Source: an uncultured Christensenella sp. (GTDB lineage: Bacteria > Bacillota > Clostridia > Christensenellales > Borkfalkiaceae). From it: 64,000 nt of DNA. Below, piece after piece: positions 1 through 8,216 of this stretch (position 1 is the first letter of the stretch; every line of letters starts with the position of its first letter). Under the pieces are notes generated by a model that worked only from the letters and a program-made list of their open reading frames with translations, was not told the origin of the DNA and ran no database searches. The stretch lies in contig CAJUEO010000003.1 in assembly GCA_910585685.1 (NCBI GenBank), forward strand, positions 1 through 64,000, given 5' to 3'. The position numbers and the translations under genes were made by a program.

Positions 1-85
1 CTATGTGGATAAATTTTTTTAAATTATTTTGTTGCAATCAGTTGACAATTCTACAATTTGTATTGGAAAAATTTTCTTTTAGCTA

Positions 86-114
86 TTGCAAAAGTGAAAA
101 CTGTGTGATATAAT
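86..114 (+). promoter_or_regulatory. sigma-A-type promoter of the first lipoprotein gene
   Basis: TTGCAA at 86-91 and TATAAT at 109-114 are separated by exactly 17 bases. The spacer shares a 16-base identical string (95-110) in the same register with the promoter at 14523. Between it and the gene lies a 14-base perfect palindrome (131-144, AAGGGCGCGCCCTT) that can fold as a small hairpin just upstream of the ribosome binding site. The rest of 1-157 holds no visible gene. Confidence 0.7.
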
Positions 115-157
115 GCAGTAAATAAAAAATAAGGGCGCGCCCTTAAAGGAGAAAATT

Positions 158-595
158 TTGAAAAAAAGAATTTTTACTGTTTTGATTGCACTAATTACGG
201 TGCTGACTCTCTGCTTTACGCTTGCAGGTTGCGACAAGTCGGGTTCCATTAAAAAGGCGTTTGAGGACGAAGGCTACACGGTTAAAACCATAGATACTAA
301 CAACGAGACGGCAAAATTACTTCTTAGTTCTTTTACCGAAGAGCAAATCGAAAAAATCGATGAATACGAAATTATTCTTTGCGTCGGTGAAGGAGTAATA
401 GGTGCTGTTGCAACCAGCGGTATAGTAATAAAATTCCCCTCGGAAGGAGAAATTAAAAATTTCCTTACCGTTGAGGACGCTGACGGCAACAAGGACACGA
501 AGCTTTACGACAGCGCAAAGGAGAACGGCAGCATAAACGGAAACTGCCTCTATTTGGGCGCACCTAAGGGACTTGGAATTTTTAAAAACGCTTAA
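158..595 (+). CDS. predicted lipoprotein, unknown function
   Basis: A 145-residue protein with a classic lipoprotein signal: basic start, hydrophobic stretch (about 5-22) and lipobox LAGC with the acylated Cys near residue 25. The mature part is small, acidic and has no recognised domain; it contains a hydrophobic Gly/Val/Ile segment in the middle. The start is TTG at 158, chosen because an AAAGGAG ribosome binding site ends seven bases upstream. It is 15 bases from a second lipoprotein gene, so the two probably form one transcript ending at the 1131 terminator. It should sit on the outer face of the cytoplasmic membrane. Function unknown. Confidence 0.75.
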   Translation: MKKRIFTVLIALITVLTLCFTLAGCDKSGSIKKAFEDEGYTVKTIDTNNETAKLLLSSFTEEQIEKIDEYEIILCVGEGVIGAVATSGIVIKFPSEGEIKNFLTVEDADGNKDTKLYDSAKENGSINGNCLYLGAPKGLGIFKNA

Positions 596-610
596 TAAGC
601 AGGTTTTTAT

Positions 611-1120
611 ATGAAGAAGAAAATTTTAATACTTATAAGTGCGATTTTGGTTGTTGCGTGTATTTTGGGGATTACGGGCTGCGGCGCAAAGGAAAAAAAT
701 TTTTCTAAGGCCGGTATGCACATTACTCTTACCACCGAGTTCTATGAAAAGGAGCTTGCCGGTCAGACGGCATATTGGGAAAGCGCAAGAAATATAGCAA
801 CCGCCTTAAAAGAGTCTTATAAAAACGCAATAGCAGAAAATATTACCACTCTCTCCGAATACACAGACGCTGTAATTACAATGAATAATATTAAAAATGC
901 GGAAGTTAATACAAGAGAGGGAAAGGATTATCTGTACTTTACATATGAAAGGTCGGTAAGCGGCAAGGACTTTTTCTATCTTGCCACAACTCATCTGTAC
1001 GAGGCTGACTCGTTCTGGCTTATTCAGTTTGCCTGCGAGGCAAAGTATAAAGAGGACAGAGTGGAACTCTTCCTCGGTTGGGCTGACACCGTCAGGTTCG
1101 GAGATACCGCAGACGTTTAA
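611..1120 (+). CDS. predicted lipoprotein, unknown function
   Basis: 169 residues with signal peptide (5-20) and lipobox ITGC at about residue 24. The mature protein has alternating charged and aromatic residues and looks like a small alpha/beta fold, but I recognise no family. It follows the previous lipoprotein gene closely and ends just before a strong intrinsic terminator, so the two are a likely bicistron. The pair may act together at the cell surface; that is inference from position only. No strong Shine-Dalgarno sequence is visible before the ATG, so translational coupling is possible. Confidence 0.75.
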   Translation: MKKKILILISAILVVACILGITGCGAKEKNFSKAGMHITLTTEFYEKELAGQTAYWESARNIATALKESYKNAIAENITTLSEYTDAVITMNNIKNAEVNTREGKDYLYFTYERSVSGKDFFYLATTHLYEADSFWLIQFACEAKYKEDRVELFLGWADTVRFGDTADV

Positions 1121-1130
1121 TCGCTGTTTT

Positions 1131-1160
1131 ATAACCGCCGTTTATCGGCGGTTATTTTTT
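1131..1160 (+). terminator. intrinsic terminator of the lipoprotein pair, bidirectional
   Basis: ATAACCGCCG (1131-1140) pairs with CGGCGGTTAT (1146-1155) around a 5-base loop, followed by a T-run. The 3' end of the opposite gene (stop at 1142) lies inside the hairpin, so it may serve both strands. Confidence 0.8.
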
Positions 1161-1369
1161 ATTCTGTTTGAAATAGCTTCGTGCCGTTCGAGCACGCTTG
1201 CCATAACGTTTGGTATCTCCAGAGTTTGTACGCTGTCTGGTTTTTGCTGCGCGTTCGGTACGGGCGGTTTGGTCTCTTCGAAATTTTTATCGCTGCTCTG
1301 TCCGCTATTTTGCTTGGGTGCAAGCGTTTCAAGTGCTTTAAGTAAATTTAAAAGCGCAAATTTTTCCAA
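1142..1369 (-). CDS. small hypothetical protein
   Basis: 75 residues, with a helical Leu/Ala-rich N-terminus (LLNLLKALE), a polar Pro/Gln linker and a basic helical C-terminus. I do not recognise it. The reading frame could begin further upstream, but an AGGAG sequence sits seven bases before a TTG at 1369-1367, which makes that the best start. The plus-strand frame over the same region (981-1373) has no ribosome binding site and overlaps a better-supported gene, so the minus-strand gene is preferred. Its end overlaps the convergent terminator hairpin. Confidence 0.55.
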   Translation of the reverse strand: MEKFALLNLLKALETLAPKQNSGQSSDKNFEETKPPVPNAQQKPDSVQTLEIPNVMASVLERHEAISNRIKNNRR

Positions 1370-1416
1370 ATAGTTGCTCCTTATTTGTTTTTTTTTTAAA
1401 ATCAACTCATTTTTTA

Positions 1417-1445
1417 TTGCTTAAAAACTCCGTTTGGTATATAAT
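1417..1445 (+). promoter_or_regulatory. sigma-A-type promoter
   Basis: TTGCTT (1417-1422) and TATAAT (1440-1445) with 17-base spacing, 40 bases before the large lipoprotein gene at 1485, which has a CGGAGT ribosome binding site. Confidence 0.65.
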
Positions 1446-1484
1446 TAACAATGATTAAATCGAATTTCCGGTTCGGAGTAGTTT

Positions 1485-3719
1485 ATGAGTAAACGTTTTA
1501 CTAAAATTATATGCATAACGACGGCGGCAATTTCCGTCGTTACATCAACATTTCTTGCAGGTTGCGGCAATTTCTACGGAAACGGCTCGCTTTCGACCGA
1601 AGGAGTGTTTACCGAAGCTGCCGCTGAAAGCAACGGCGGTTTTGCCGTAACTAAGGGGGACTACCTCTATTTTATCAACGGTATAGAGGGTAACACCGCA
1701 GTCAACGACTACGGCAAGCCCGTCAAGGGCACTATATGCCGTATTTCCAAGGACAACCTTGCAAAGCGCAATTATGCAAGCGTCGACGTCGTTGTTCCGC
1801 AGATTGCGTATTCATCGAATTATAACGCAGGTCTGTTTATTTACGGCGACTATATCTATTACGGCACGCCTTCCACGGCAAAGAACTCCGAGGGCGTAGT
1901 TCAGAACTCTTACCTCGATATGAAGAGCACCAAGCTCGACGGTACCGAGTCTATGAAAAATGCGTACGTTCAGTTCCCCTCGACCTCGTACGAGTACAGG
2001 TTCGTGGAGATGGACGACACGGTTTATCTTATGTACGTTGCAACGAGCGAATCTCTCTTCGAAGAGAGCACGGGCGTAACAAATCTGCACTCTTACAACA
2101 CAAAGAGCGGAGAGGATACCCTGCTTGCGTACAACGTTGACAACGTGCTTTTCGACGCGCAGGACAAGACCAACCCTCGCGTATATTATACGATGAAGGT
2201 GCACAACTACACCTCTTCGTCCGACGAGGGCTACAATCAGATTTATACGGTAACGGCTGACGCGACCGAGGACAAGTTTAAGGACAAACTGTCGTCGGAA
2301 AATATTGTCGGCTGGGACGACGAAAACGACAGATATATCAACTGCGGTACCCTTGTTTTGGACGGCGTAGGCGCTAAGGAAGTAAACGCAACGGGCAAAA
2401 CCCCTTTCAACCACCCCGGTGACGAGGTGAATCTCGACAGCTATACTTACGCCTTAAAGAACTATCAAAACGATATGCTGTTCTATACGAGAAGCACGTT
2501 AAACAACAAAAACAACTACCTCTTCTCGCTTAAAGACGGCAATTACGCACCAATATCGGGCAACCCCTCTTCCGAGGCAAGGCTGCTTTCCGACGGTTCC
2601 AACGCGGACACTTACAAGTATATTTTCGAAGATAACGAGTTTAAGGGCGTAATTATCTCCGAGGCGGACGGCGGTATATCCATAAATAAGGTATCCAACG
2701 ACGGCAAGCTTCATTTACACGACAAAAAGCCCGGTATTTCCGACGAAAACTATTTCAAAGTAGTAAAGTCGGGCAGCGCAACTTTGCTTTCGCTCGACGT
2801 TGAAAACAGTTTACTGTACTACTCCGTTACAGGCGGTAACGACCTTGCTATCTACCGAGTGGACTATTCCGGCACAATTGCCGATTACGAGCCTTTGCAG
2901 GTTGAGGATACCAACTATACGCCCGTTAAACTTCTTGATTTGGACTCTTCGAGTACCTGGTACCGTCCCGAGTTTATCGACGGATATCTGCTGTTTGCAA
3001 GCGCAACGACAAATATGACGGCGTATAACTACATTATGGTGTTCGATATGAACAAGGACGGCGGATATCTTACCAACGCGGATATCCGTGCGCTCAACGA
3101 AAAATATGACGGTATAAAAGAAATAATAGAAGGCTATACCGATACGGAAAAATATCCTTCCGACAAATATGCAAACTTGTTAAATGCGCTCAATTATGCC
3201 TTCTATGACGGGGATATGGAATACCTTCACGAGCTTGCCGAAGTGACCAACGCAAAGGCGCTTGAAGAGGACGAGGAGGCTGACCCCGTATATTCTCAAA
3301 AGACGTTTGAAGAGATCGAAGCTTTCCTTAATCCTTCCGCCGACAACGCGTGGAAGGACTACACCGACACTAAAAAGGTAAACGGCAAGGACGTAAACGC
3401 AAACACGCGCGAGTATTACTACTCCGTGCTCGGAATTATGAACGACGCCGACAAGGAAGCTTACGGTGAGAATTTAAAGACTTCGTATCTCGTTGCATAT
3501 CCCGTTGAAGAAGATTTGGGCTGGTACGGCGGACTTAACCTCGCTGCACAGATTTGCTTTATTATAGGTATGTGCGTCATAGGGCTTCTGGTTATCGGCG
3601 GCGCGGTTGTGCTTACTATTGTGCTTATCAAGAGAAAGAAAAAGCTGCCGCAGATGAAAAAGGGTATCAAGGTTGATACTACCGACGATAAGTCAATCGA
3701 CGTTTACGGCAACGAATAA
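1485..3719 (+). CDS. large beta-propeller-like lipoprotein with C-terminal membrane anchor
   Basis: 744 residues. The N-terminus has a signal peptide and lipobox (LAGC, Cys at about 27). The long middle part repeats short units of the type GDYIYY / GDYLYF / NSLLYYSV / GYLLFAS, which look like beta-propeller blades of the DUF5050 or YWTD kind. Near the C-terminus a hydrophobic helix (about 690-718) is followed by a basic stretch (KRKKK) and a short cytoplasmic tail. It would therefore be held in the membrane at both ends, with the propeller outside. It has its own promoter and terminator and stands alone. A binding or sensing role is plausible but not shown. Confidence 0.75.
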   Translation: MSKRFTKIICITTAAISVVTSTFLAGCGNFYGNGSLSTEGVFTEAAAESNGGFAVTKGDYLYFINGIEGNTAVNDYGKPVKGTICRISKDNLAKRNYASVDVVVPQIAYSSNYNAGLFIYGDYIYYGTPSTAKNSEGVVQNSYLDMKSTKLDGTESMKNAYVQFPSTSYEYRFVEMDDTVYLMYVATSESLFEESTGVTNLHSYNTKSGEDTLLAYNVDNVLFDAQDKTNPRVYYTMKVHNYTSSSDEGYNQIYTVTADATEDKFKDKLSSENIVGWDDENDRYINCGTLVLDGVGAKEVNATGKTPFNHPGDEVNLDSYTYALKNYQNDMLFYTRSTLNNKNNYLFSLKDGNYAPISGNPSSEARLLSDGSNADTYKYIFEDNEFKGVIISEADGGISINKVSNDGKLHLHDKKPGISDENYFKVVKSGSATLLSLDVENSLLYYSVTGGNDLAIYRVDYSGTIADYEPLQVEDTNYTPVKLLDLDSSSTWYRPEFIDGYLLFASATTNMTAYNYIMVFDMNKDGGYLTNADIRALNEKYDGIKEIIEGYTDTEKYPSDKYANLLNALNYAFYDGDMEYLHELAEVTNAKALEEDEEADPVYSQKTFEEIEAFLNPSADNAWKDYTDTKKVNGKDVNANTREYYYSVLGIMNDADKEAYGENLKTSYLVAYPVEEDLGWYGGLNLAAQICFIIGMCVIGLLVIGGAVVLTIVLIKRKKKLPQMKKGIKVDTTDDKSIDVYGNE

Positions 3720-3743
3720 GGCTTAATTGCAAAACAAATAGAG

Positions 3744-3774
3744 AAATCCCCTGATTTTATCGGGGGATTTTGTA
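3744..3774 (+). terminator. intrinsic terminator
   Basis: AAATCCCC (3744-3751) pairs with GGGGATTT (3763-3770) around a 11-base loop, followed by TTGT. Confidence 0.65.
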
Positions 3775-3851
3775 TATAATAAAGAATTTTGTCAAATATA
3801 ATTCAGGAATAAAAAAAATTTAAAAATTGCTTAAAAAGTTTAAAAAAACAG

Positions 3852-3880
3852 TTTACAAATACGCTGAATATTAATATAAT
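3852..3880 (+). promoter_or_regulatory. sigma-A-type promoter
   Basis: TTTACA (3852-3857), 17-base spacer, TATAAT (3875-3880), 38 bases before the start chosen for the zinc-ribbon gene. Confidence 0.7.
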
Positions 3881-3917
3881 GTTAGCGATTAATGTTTCTT
3901 ATATTACGGAGAACAAA

Positions 3918-4418
3918 ATGGTAAAATATATCAAATGCCCGAGATGCGAGCTTAATTATATAGATTCCGAAAAACAGGAGTACTGCGACGTATGTATCGC
4001 GGAAATTAAGGGCAACAAGCTTCAGTTTGCCGATTTGGAGGACGAGGATTTCGAAGAGCTTGACGCCGAACTCGAACAGGGAGAAATTTGCCCTATCTGC
4101 GGCGTAAATCACATGCGCCCCGGTGAAAAAATGTGCGATAGCTGTAAGTCCAATCAAGAGTACGAGGACGACGAGGTTGTGGACATCGACAACGACGAAG
4201 AGTGGAAAAACTACCTCGAAGAGGACGACGACGAGGACCTTACCGTTTCCGAGGAGTTGCAGGAGGAAATCGAGGAGGAGTTTGCCCATGAAGAAGAGGA
4301 GGAACTGTACTCCGAAGCAGACGACTTTTACGAGGATGAAGTCGACTCGCTTTCCGATTTGGAGGACGACGAGTTCGACGATGACGAAGACGATGAAGAT
4401 GAGGACGACGATTTTTAA
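3918..4418 (+). CDS. zinc-ribbon protein with long acidic tail
   Basis: 166 residues from the ATG at 3918, which has an ACGGAG ribosome binding site; an upstream in-frame ATG at 3879 overlaps the -10 box and is rejected. Two CxxC pairs near the N-terminus (CPRC and CDVC) and two more (CPICG and CDSC) suggest two treble-clef or ribbon zinc sites. From about residue 85 on the protein is dominated by Asp and Glu, ending in an almost pure acidic run. The mix of zinc ribbons and a nucleic-acid-mimicking tail would suit a protein that binds a basic partner or a polymerase-type complex. Cytoplasmic; function unknown. Confidence 0.75.
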   Translation: MVKYIKCPRCELNYIDSEKQEYCDVCIAEIKGNKLQFADLEDEDFEELDAELEQGEICPICGVNHMRPGEKMCDSCKSNQEYEDDEVVDIDNDEEWKNYLEEDDDEDLTVSEELQEEIEEEFAHEEEEELYSEADDFYEDEVDSLSDLEDDEFDDDEDDEDEDDDF

Positions 4419-4434
4419 TTAATTTAGTAAATTC

Positions 4435-4477
4435 AAGCGGCTGTTGCAAAAAGTTGTGCAACAGCCGCTTATTTTTT
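4435..4477 (+). terminator. strong intrinsic terminator
   Basis: 14-base perfect stem (4435-4448 with 4457-4470) around an 8-base loop, followed by TTATTTTTT. Confidence 0.9.
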
Positions 4478-4529
4478 GCGCAAAAGCGCGGCTGTGAATA
4501 GTTTAGCAAATTTTGGCAAAAATAATTGT

Positions 4530-4775
4530 ATGATAAAGGCAAATCTTACAATCAATTCAATCAAAGACGCGGTCAAGTCGCTCAGCGGCAAGGACGTCAC
4601 CGTAAAGCTCAATCTCGGCAGAAATAAGTACGTTACTTTTCCCGCGGTTGTCAACGGCATCTATCCCTCGCTGTTTACGGTAAGTCCGTTTGATAAAAAC
4701 TTTTTGGGCAAAACGGCTTATTCCTATTCCGAAATACTCTGCGGCAGAGTAAAGCTCAGCGAACAGACAAAATAA
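4530..4775 (+). CDS. veg: Veg family protein
   Basis: 81 residues from the ATG at 4530. The pattern NSIKDAV..LSGKDVTVKLNLGR.K, then a GIYPSLFTV segment and SYSYSEILCG, matches the small Veg family of Firmicutes (DUF1021), known in Bacillus as a highly expressed protein that stimulates biofilm formation. An in-frame upstream ATG (4476) would start inside the preceding terminator and adds residues foreign to the family. No clear Shine-Dalgarno sequence is visible. It precedes the SipL-like gene, as Veg commonly sits near sporulation and ispE genes in Firmicutes, which supports the call. Confidence 0.8.
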   Translation: MIKANLTINSIKDAVKSLSGKDVTVKLNLGRNKYVTFPAVVNGIYPSLFTVSPFDKNFLGKTAYSYSEILCGRVKLSEQTK

Positions 4776-4831
4776 AGGCATATTTGTTTTGCACGGCGCA
4801 TATTATACCTTGTAACGTGAGGAGGCATAAT

Positions 4832-6307
4832 ATGGCTATTAACACACAGTACCAGACGGGTACCTATACGCATAAGGTTGCGCAGCTTTCAACGCAGTCT
4901 ATGGTAGAAATAAAATTTTCCGCACAGGACGCTATCGGAGAAATCGTCGCTGCATATCCGCAGGTTTCTCTGAACTCGTGCGAAGTGTCGTCGGGCAGGG
5001 TAAACTACGGCGGCAGACTTATAATTACGCTCGTGTACACGGGTGAGGACGGCAAGCTTTGCCGCATTCAGCGCGGCGCCGAGTTTTCGCATTTTGTCGA
5101 CGATGAGCGGCTTGCTCCCTCGCAGAGGGGGGATTGCGTTCTTTCCTGCGTCAGATATCAGCTAAAACGCGACGGCTCGGGCTATGTCGTAGCGGTGGTG
5201 GTTGACGCCAAAATCAGCGTGTTCGACAGCGCGCAGCGCAGCTATTTATCCTCGCTTGACGGCGCTATTTGCAAGGTGGACAGCGGCAAGCTGTATTCCC
5301 CCGTTACTTTTTCGGGAGAAAGCGAGGTCGACGACGACTTTGACTGTGCCGCAAACGACGTGTTAGTGCCTTCCGCACACGCGCTTGTTATGGACTGCAA
5401 CGTCCGCGCAGGCGTCGTTGAAATAAGCGGAGAAATATATCTGTCCCTTCTCGCAATCCGCGAGGGTGCGCCCGTTTGCTTTGACAGGGTTATTCCCTTT
5501 AAAAGCGAAATTGTCTGCGAACAGGCATTGTTCTCGCAGCGCACGTTCTGCCGCGTAGAGGTAAAGAACGTTACGGTCAACTGTAAGGTTTACGAGGACA
5601 GAGGCAAGTGCGGCGTAGATTTTAACTGTAATCTTGCATTCTTCGGCAGGTTCTATGAGGAAGAGGAAATTTCTTACGTTTCCGACGCGTTTTCAAAGGA
5701 CTGCGCGCTCAACCTCAAACGCAGCGAAGAGAGCATATTTATCGATACCGACGAAAAGGTGTATTCCGAACGCGTAAGCGGACTTTGCGCGGTCAAGGCT
5801 AAGCTTGACTATACCTGCGCTTTCCTTGCGGCAGTGTTGCCCAACGTCGAGTTTGCACGCACAAGCGGCGGCATCGAGGGCAGCGTTTCGGCTACGCTTT
5901 TGTATGAACAGGGTGGAGAAGTGCGCGCCACCGAAGTCAATTTGCCCTTTGAAGTTATGCTTTCTGGGTTGAGTTCCGAATGTACGGAAATTGACGTTGC
6001 CGTGTGCGGAGTAAGTTTAAGACAGCGCGCCGAGGGAGAATGCGAGTGCGAGGCTCAACTTAAAATTACCGCAGCCGACGGAGAGAAGAGGTGCATTACA
6101 TATGTTACCGAAGCTGCCGAGGGAGATAAAAAGAAATTGAGCGACTGTGCGGTCAGCGTATATGTGCCCGAGTGCGGTGACGGGCTGTGGGAAACGGCAA
6201 AGCGCCTTTCGGAGAGCCCCGAAAACATTACTGCCGCCAATCCCGAACTCACTTTCCCTTTGACGGGCAAAGAAAGGATACTTATATACCGCCCCAAATG
6301 CGACTGA
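4832..6307 (+). CDS. DUF3794 (SPOCS) spore-assembly protein, SipL-like
   Basis: 491 residues from the ATG at 4832, which has a full GAGGAGG ribosome binding site; an upstream in-frame ATG at 4784 lacks one. The N-terminal segment (about residues 30-150) and the part around 190-300 have the features of SPOCS/DUF3794 domains, and a third copy may lie near 330-420. The last 50 residues (GDGLWETAKRL...NPEL..P) resemble a degenerate LysM motif. The Clostridioides homologue SipL binds SpoIVA and holds the coat on the forespore, so a mother-cell coat role is likely. It is followed by a hairpin at 6341. Confidence 0.75.
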   Translation: MAINTQYQTGTYTHKVAQLSTQSMVEIKFSAQDAIGEIVAAYPQVSLNSCEVSSGRVNYGGRLIITLVYTGEDGKLCRIQRGAEFSHFVDDERLAPSQRGDCVLSCVRYQLKRDGSGYVVAVVVDAKISVFDSAQRSYLSSLDGAICKVDSGKLYSPVTFSGESEVDDDFDCAANDVLVPSAHALVMDCNVRAGVVEISGEIYLSLLAIREGAPVCFDRVIPFKSEIVCEQALFSQRTFCRVEVKNVTVNCKVYEDRGKCGVDFNCNLAFFGRFYEEEEISYVSDAFSKDCALNLKRSEESIFIDTDEKVYSERVSGLCAVKAKLDYTCAFLAAVLPNVEFARTSGGIEGSVSATLLYEQGGEVRATEVNLPFEVMLSGLSSECTEIDVAVCGVSLRQRAEGECECEAQLKITAADGEKRCITYVTEAAEGDKKKLSDCAVSVYVPECGDGLWETAKRLSESPENITAANPELTFPLTGKERILIYRPKCD

Positions 6308-6340
6308 AATATATGTAATTTCAAACTGTAATTAATACCT

Positions 6341-6371
6341 CTCCCCGTCGGATAAAATGTCCGACGGGGAG
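6341..6371 (+). terminator. intrinsic terminator, weak T-tract
   Basis: Perfect 12-base stem CTCCCCGTCGGA (6341-6352) with 6360-6371 and a 7-base loop. It is followed by a mixed T/A sequence rather than a clean T-run. Confidence 0.65.
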
Positions 6372-6390
6372 TAATTGTCTTTAAAAATAA

Positions 6391-6419
6391 TTGTATTGCC
6401 GTATAAAATATGCTATAAT
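6391..6419 (+). promoter_or_regulatory. promoter directly abutting ispE (leaderless)
   Basis: TTGTAT (6391-6396), 17 bases, TATAAT (6414-6419), and then only 6 bases before the ATG at 6426. Transcription should start at or next to the A of the start codon. No Shine-Dalgarno sequence precedes the gene. Confidence 0.65.
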
Positions 6420-6425
6420 AGCTCT

Positions 6426-7265
6426 ATGGTAAAAGTCAAGGCCTATGCAAAACTAAATCTTACGCTCGATATTACGGGCGTTGAGGGCGGATTTCATATG
6501 CTTGACAGCCTTGTATGCACTGTCGATATTTTCGACTTAATCAAGCTTAAAAAGCGCAAGGATAAGCTTGTCAATATAGAAATGCACGGGCGCGGACTCG
6601 AGCTTTTGCCCTATGAGCAAAACAATGCGGTAAAAGCCGCCGAAAGTTTTATAAATTGCTTCGGTACCGACGGCGCGGATATAGTTATATATAAAAACAT
6701 TCCCGTAGGCGCCGGACTGGGCGGCTCGTCCGCCGATATTTCGGGCGTATTAACGGGTATGGCGCGGCTGTACGGCGTGGGTAGCGACGCCGAGCTGAAA
6801 CGGCTTGCCGACGGTTTGGGCAGCGATACGGGCTATATGCTGTCGGGCGGTTTTGCGCGGCTTACGGGGCGCGGAGAAAGGGTTGAAAAACTTAGTTTAA
6901 AGCGCAAGCTTTATGCGGTTTTACTTATTCCCGAAAAGGGAGTTTGCACGGCGGAGTGCTATAAGCTTTACGACGCAATGCCGACAAGCCTGCATAATAC
7001 GGGCGCGGCGGTCGAAGCGTTGAAATCGGGGGACTTGCAGGGGCTGGGCAGTTTGCTTTCCAACAGTCTGTTAAAGCCGGCGGCAACCTTGAATCCCGAA
7101 ATTTTAGCGGCATATGCTGCGCTTGAAAGTTTTTCACCGCTCGGCGTAACTATGACGGGGTCGGGTAGCTGCGTTTTTGCGCTGTTTGAAAGCCCCGAGT
7201 TTTGCGCCTATTTTAAAAGCAGATATCGCGGCAAGTGCGAGTGCTTACAAGTAAAGACAGTTTAA
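6426..7265 (+). CDS. ispE: 4-diphosphocytidyl-2-C-methyl-D-erythritol kinase
   Basis: 279 residues, the usual IspE length. IspE phosphorylates CDP-methylerythritol in the non-mevalonate (MEP) route to isoprenoids. The start is the ATG at 6426, giving the family N-terminus VKAYAKLNLTLDI, with the substrate-site Lys and Asn. The GHMP-kinase ATP loop is seen at about 91-107 (PVGAGLGGSSADISG), and the C-terminal TMTGSGSCVFALF motif is present. A longer in-frame start at 6375 is rejected because it precedes the promoter. The gene is followed after 12 bases by a TPR-like membrane protein gene with a good ribosome binding site. Confidence 0.95.
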   Translation: MVKVKAYAKLNLTLDITGVEGGFHMLDSLVCTVDIFDLIKLKKRKDKLVNIEMHGRGLELLPYEQNNAVKAAESFINCFGTDGADIVIYKNIPVGAGLGGSSADISGVLTGMARLYGVGSDAELKRLADGLGSDTGYMLSGGFARLTGRGERVEKLSLKRKLYAVLLIPEKGVCTAECYKLYDAMPTSLHNTGAAVEALKSGDLQGLGSLLSNSLLKPAATLNPEILAAYAALESFSPLGVTMTGSGSCVFALFESPEFCAYFKSRYRGKCECLQVKTV

Positions 7266-7277
7266 GGAGTTGCATTT

Positions 7278-8213
7278 ATGGCAGAAGAGAGATTGATTGA
7301 CGACGACAAGGACAGAAAATACAAAACACGCATAAACGAGGACGGAGAGGAAGTTCTGGTTATAGATACCTCTCCCGAAATCGAAGAAGAGGTTGAAAGC
7401 ATCGAGTTCGAAGTGCCCGAGCTTTGCGAGGACGACGAGGAAGCGGCGGTAATGACGCCCGAACAGCTTGCCGCACGCGAGCGTGCAAAACAGGAGGCGG
7501 AGCAGCAAAGAATTGATGAAATTTCTCAAAACACAGTGTTTGCAAAGCAGTTGATCAGCGAGCAAAAGTTTGACGACTGCGTGTTTGTCTGCGACAATAT
7601 ATTACAGCTCGACAGGGCAAACGCCGAGGCATATGCTTTAAAAACGGTTGCTCTTACGGCTGATTTTTCAAATTTGAACCGCGCGGAGGAGGGGCTTGAA
7701 GCCGCCGAAGGCTTTAAAACCTTTGCCTCTGCTCAGGATAAAGCGGAATATGCCGACATTTTGGAAAAGGCAGTAAAAATTTTACCCGAACTTCAAAGTC
7801 AAACAGCCGAGCTAAACGAAAAGAACAACAGCGCAAAGGCGTTAAGACGTCGGGCTTTTGTAAAAAAACGCGACAAGTCTGCAATTTTTCTTGCGGCTTC
7901 GGGTATTCCGATGTTGGTTTTTGCCGTTCTTGCCACCTATTTTTCGACAATTATGCACGCTGAAAAGGACGGCTCGAATATGGTGTTGTTCTTTGTATTT
8001 TTGGGCGTTGCCGCCGCATTTTTTGTGGCTACTATAATTGCGCTGCGCGCGTTTTGGAGCAGTGCAAAGCTTGTTTCACGCAACGAAAAAAATTCCTCGT
8101 CTAAGCTGGGCAGGGAATACGAGGCAAAGAATACTCAGCTTAAATTTATAAGTACGCTTGTATCGGCGTTTGATAATGCCGATAATTCGGAGTGTGCGCA
8201 ATTAGGCGATTAA
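7278..8213 (+). CDS. membrane protein with helical repeat-like N-terminal domain
   Basis: 311 residues with an AAGGAG ribosome binding site. An acidic N-terminal 60 residues is followed by an Ala/Glu-rich helical region (about 70-185) that resembles TPR units (AEAYALKTVALTADF). Two membrane helices lie near 206-228 and 235-262, and the tail is cytoplasmic and basic. I do not recognise the family. It sits between ispE and the cysteine desulfurase gene (3 bases away), so the three are likely one transcript. Function unknown; a scaffold or cell-envelope role is only a guess. Confidence 0.75.
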   Translation: MAEERLIDDDKDRKYKTRINEDGEEVLVIDTSPEIEEEVESIEFEVPELCEDDEEAAVMTPEQLAARERAKQEAEQQRIDEISQNTVFAKQLISEQKFDDCVFVCDNILQLDRANAEAYALKTVALTADFSNLNRAEEGLEAAEGFKTFASAQDKAEYADILEKAVKILPELQSQTAELNEKNNSAKALRRRAFVKKRDKSAIFLAASGIPMLVFAVLATYFSTIMHAEKDGSNMVLFFVFLGVAAAFFVATIIALRAFWSSAKLVSRNEKNSSSKLGREYEAKNTQLKFISTLVSAFDNADNSECAQLGD

Positions 8214-8216
8214 AAA

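Noticed and set aside
131..144. 14-base GC-rich palindrome as a phage or plasmid site
   Set aside because: It is isolated in a leader between promoter and ribosome binding site; an RNA hairpin or regulator site is a simpler explanation.
981..1373. Plus-strand frame overlapping the end of the second lipoprotein gene and the small minus-strand gene
   Set aside because: It lies across a terminator, has no ribosome binding site and overlaps better-supported frames on both sides.
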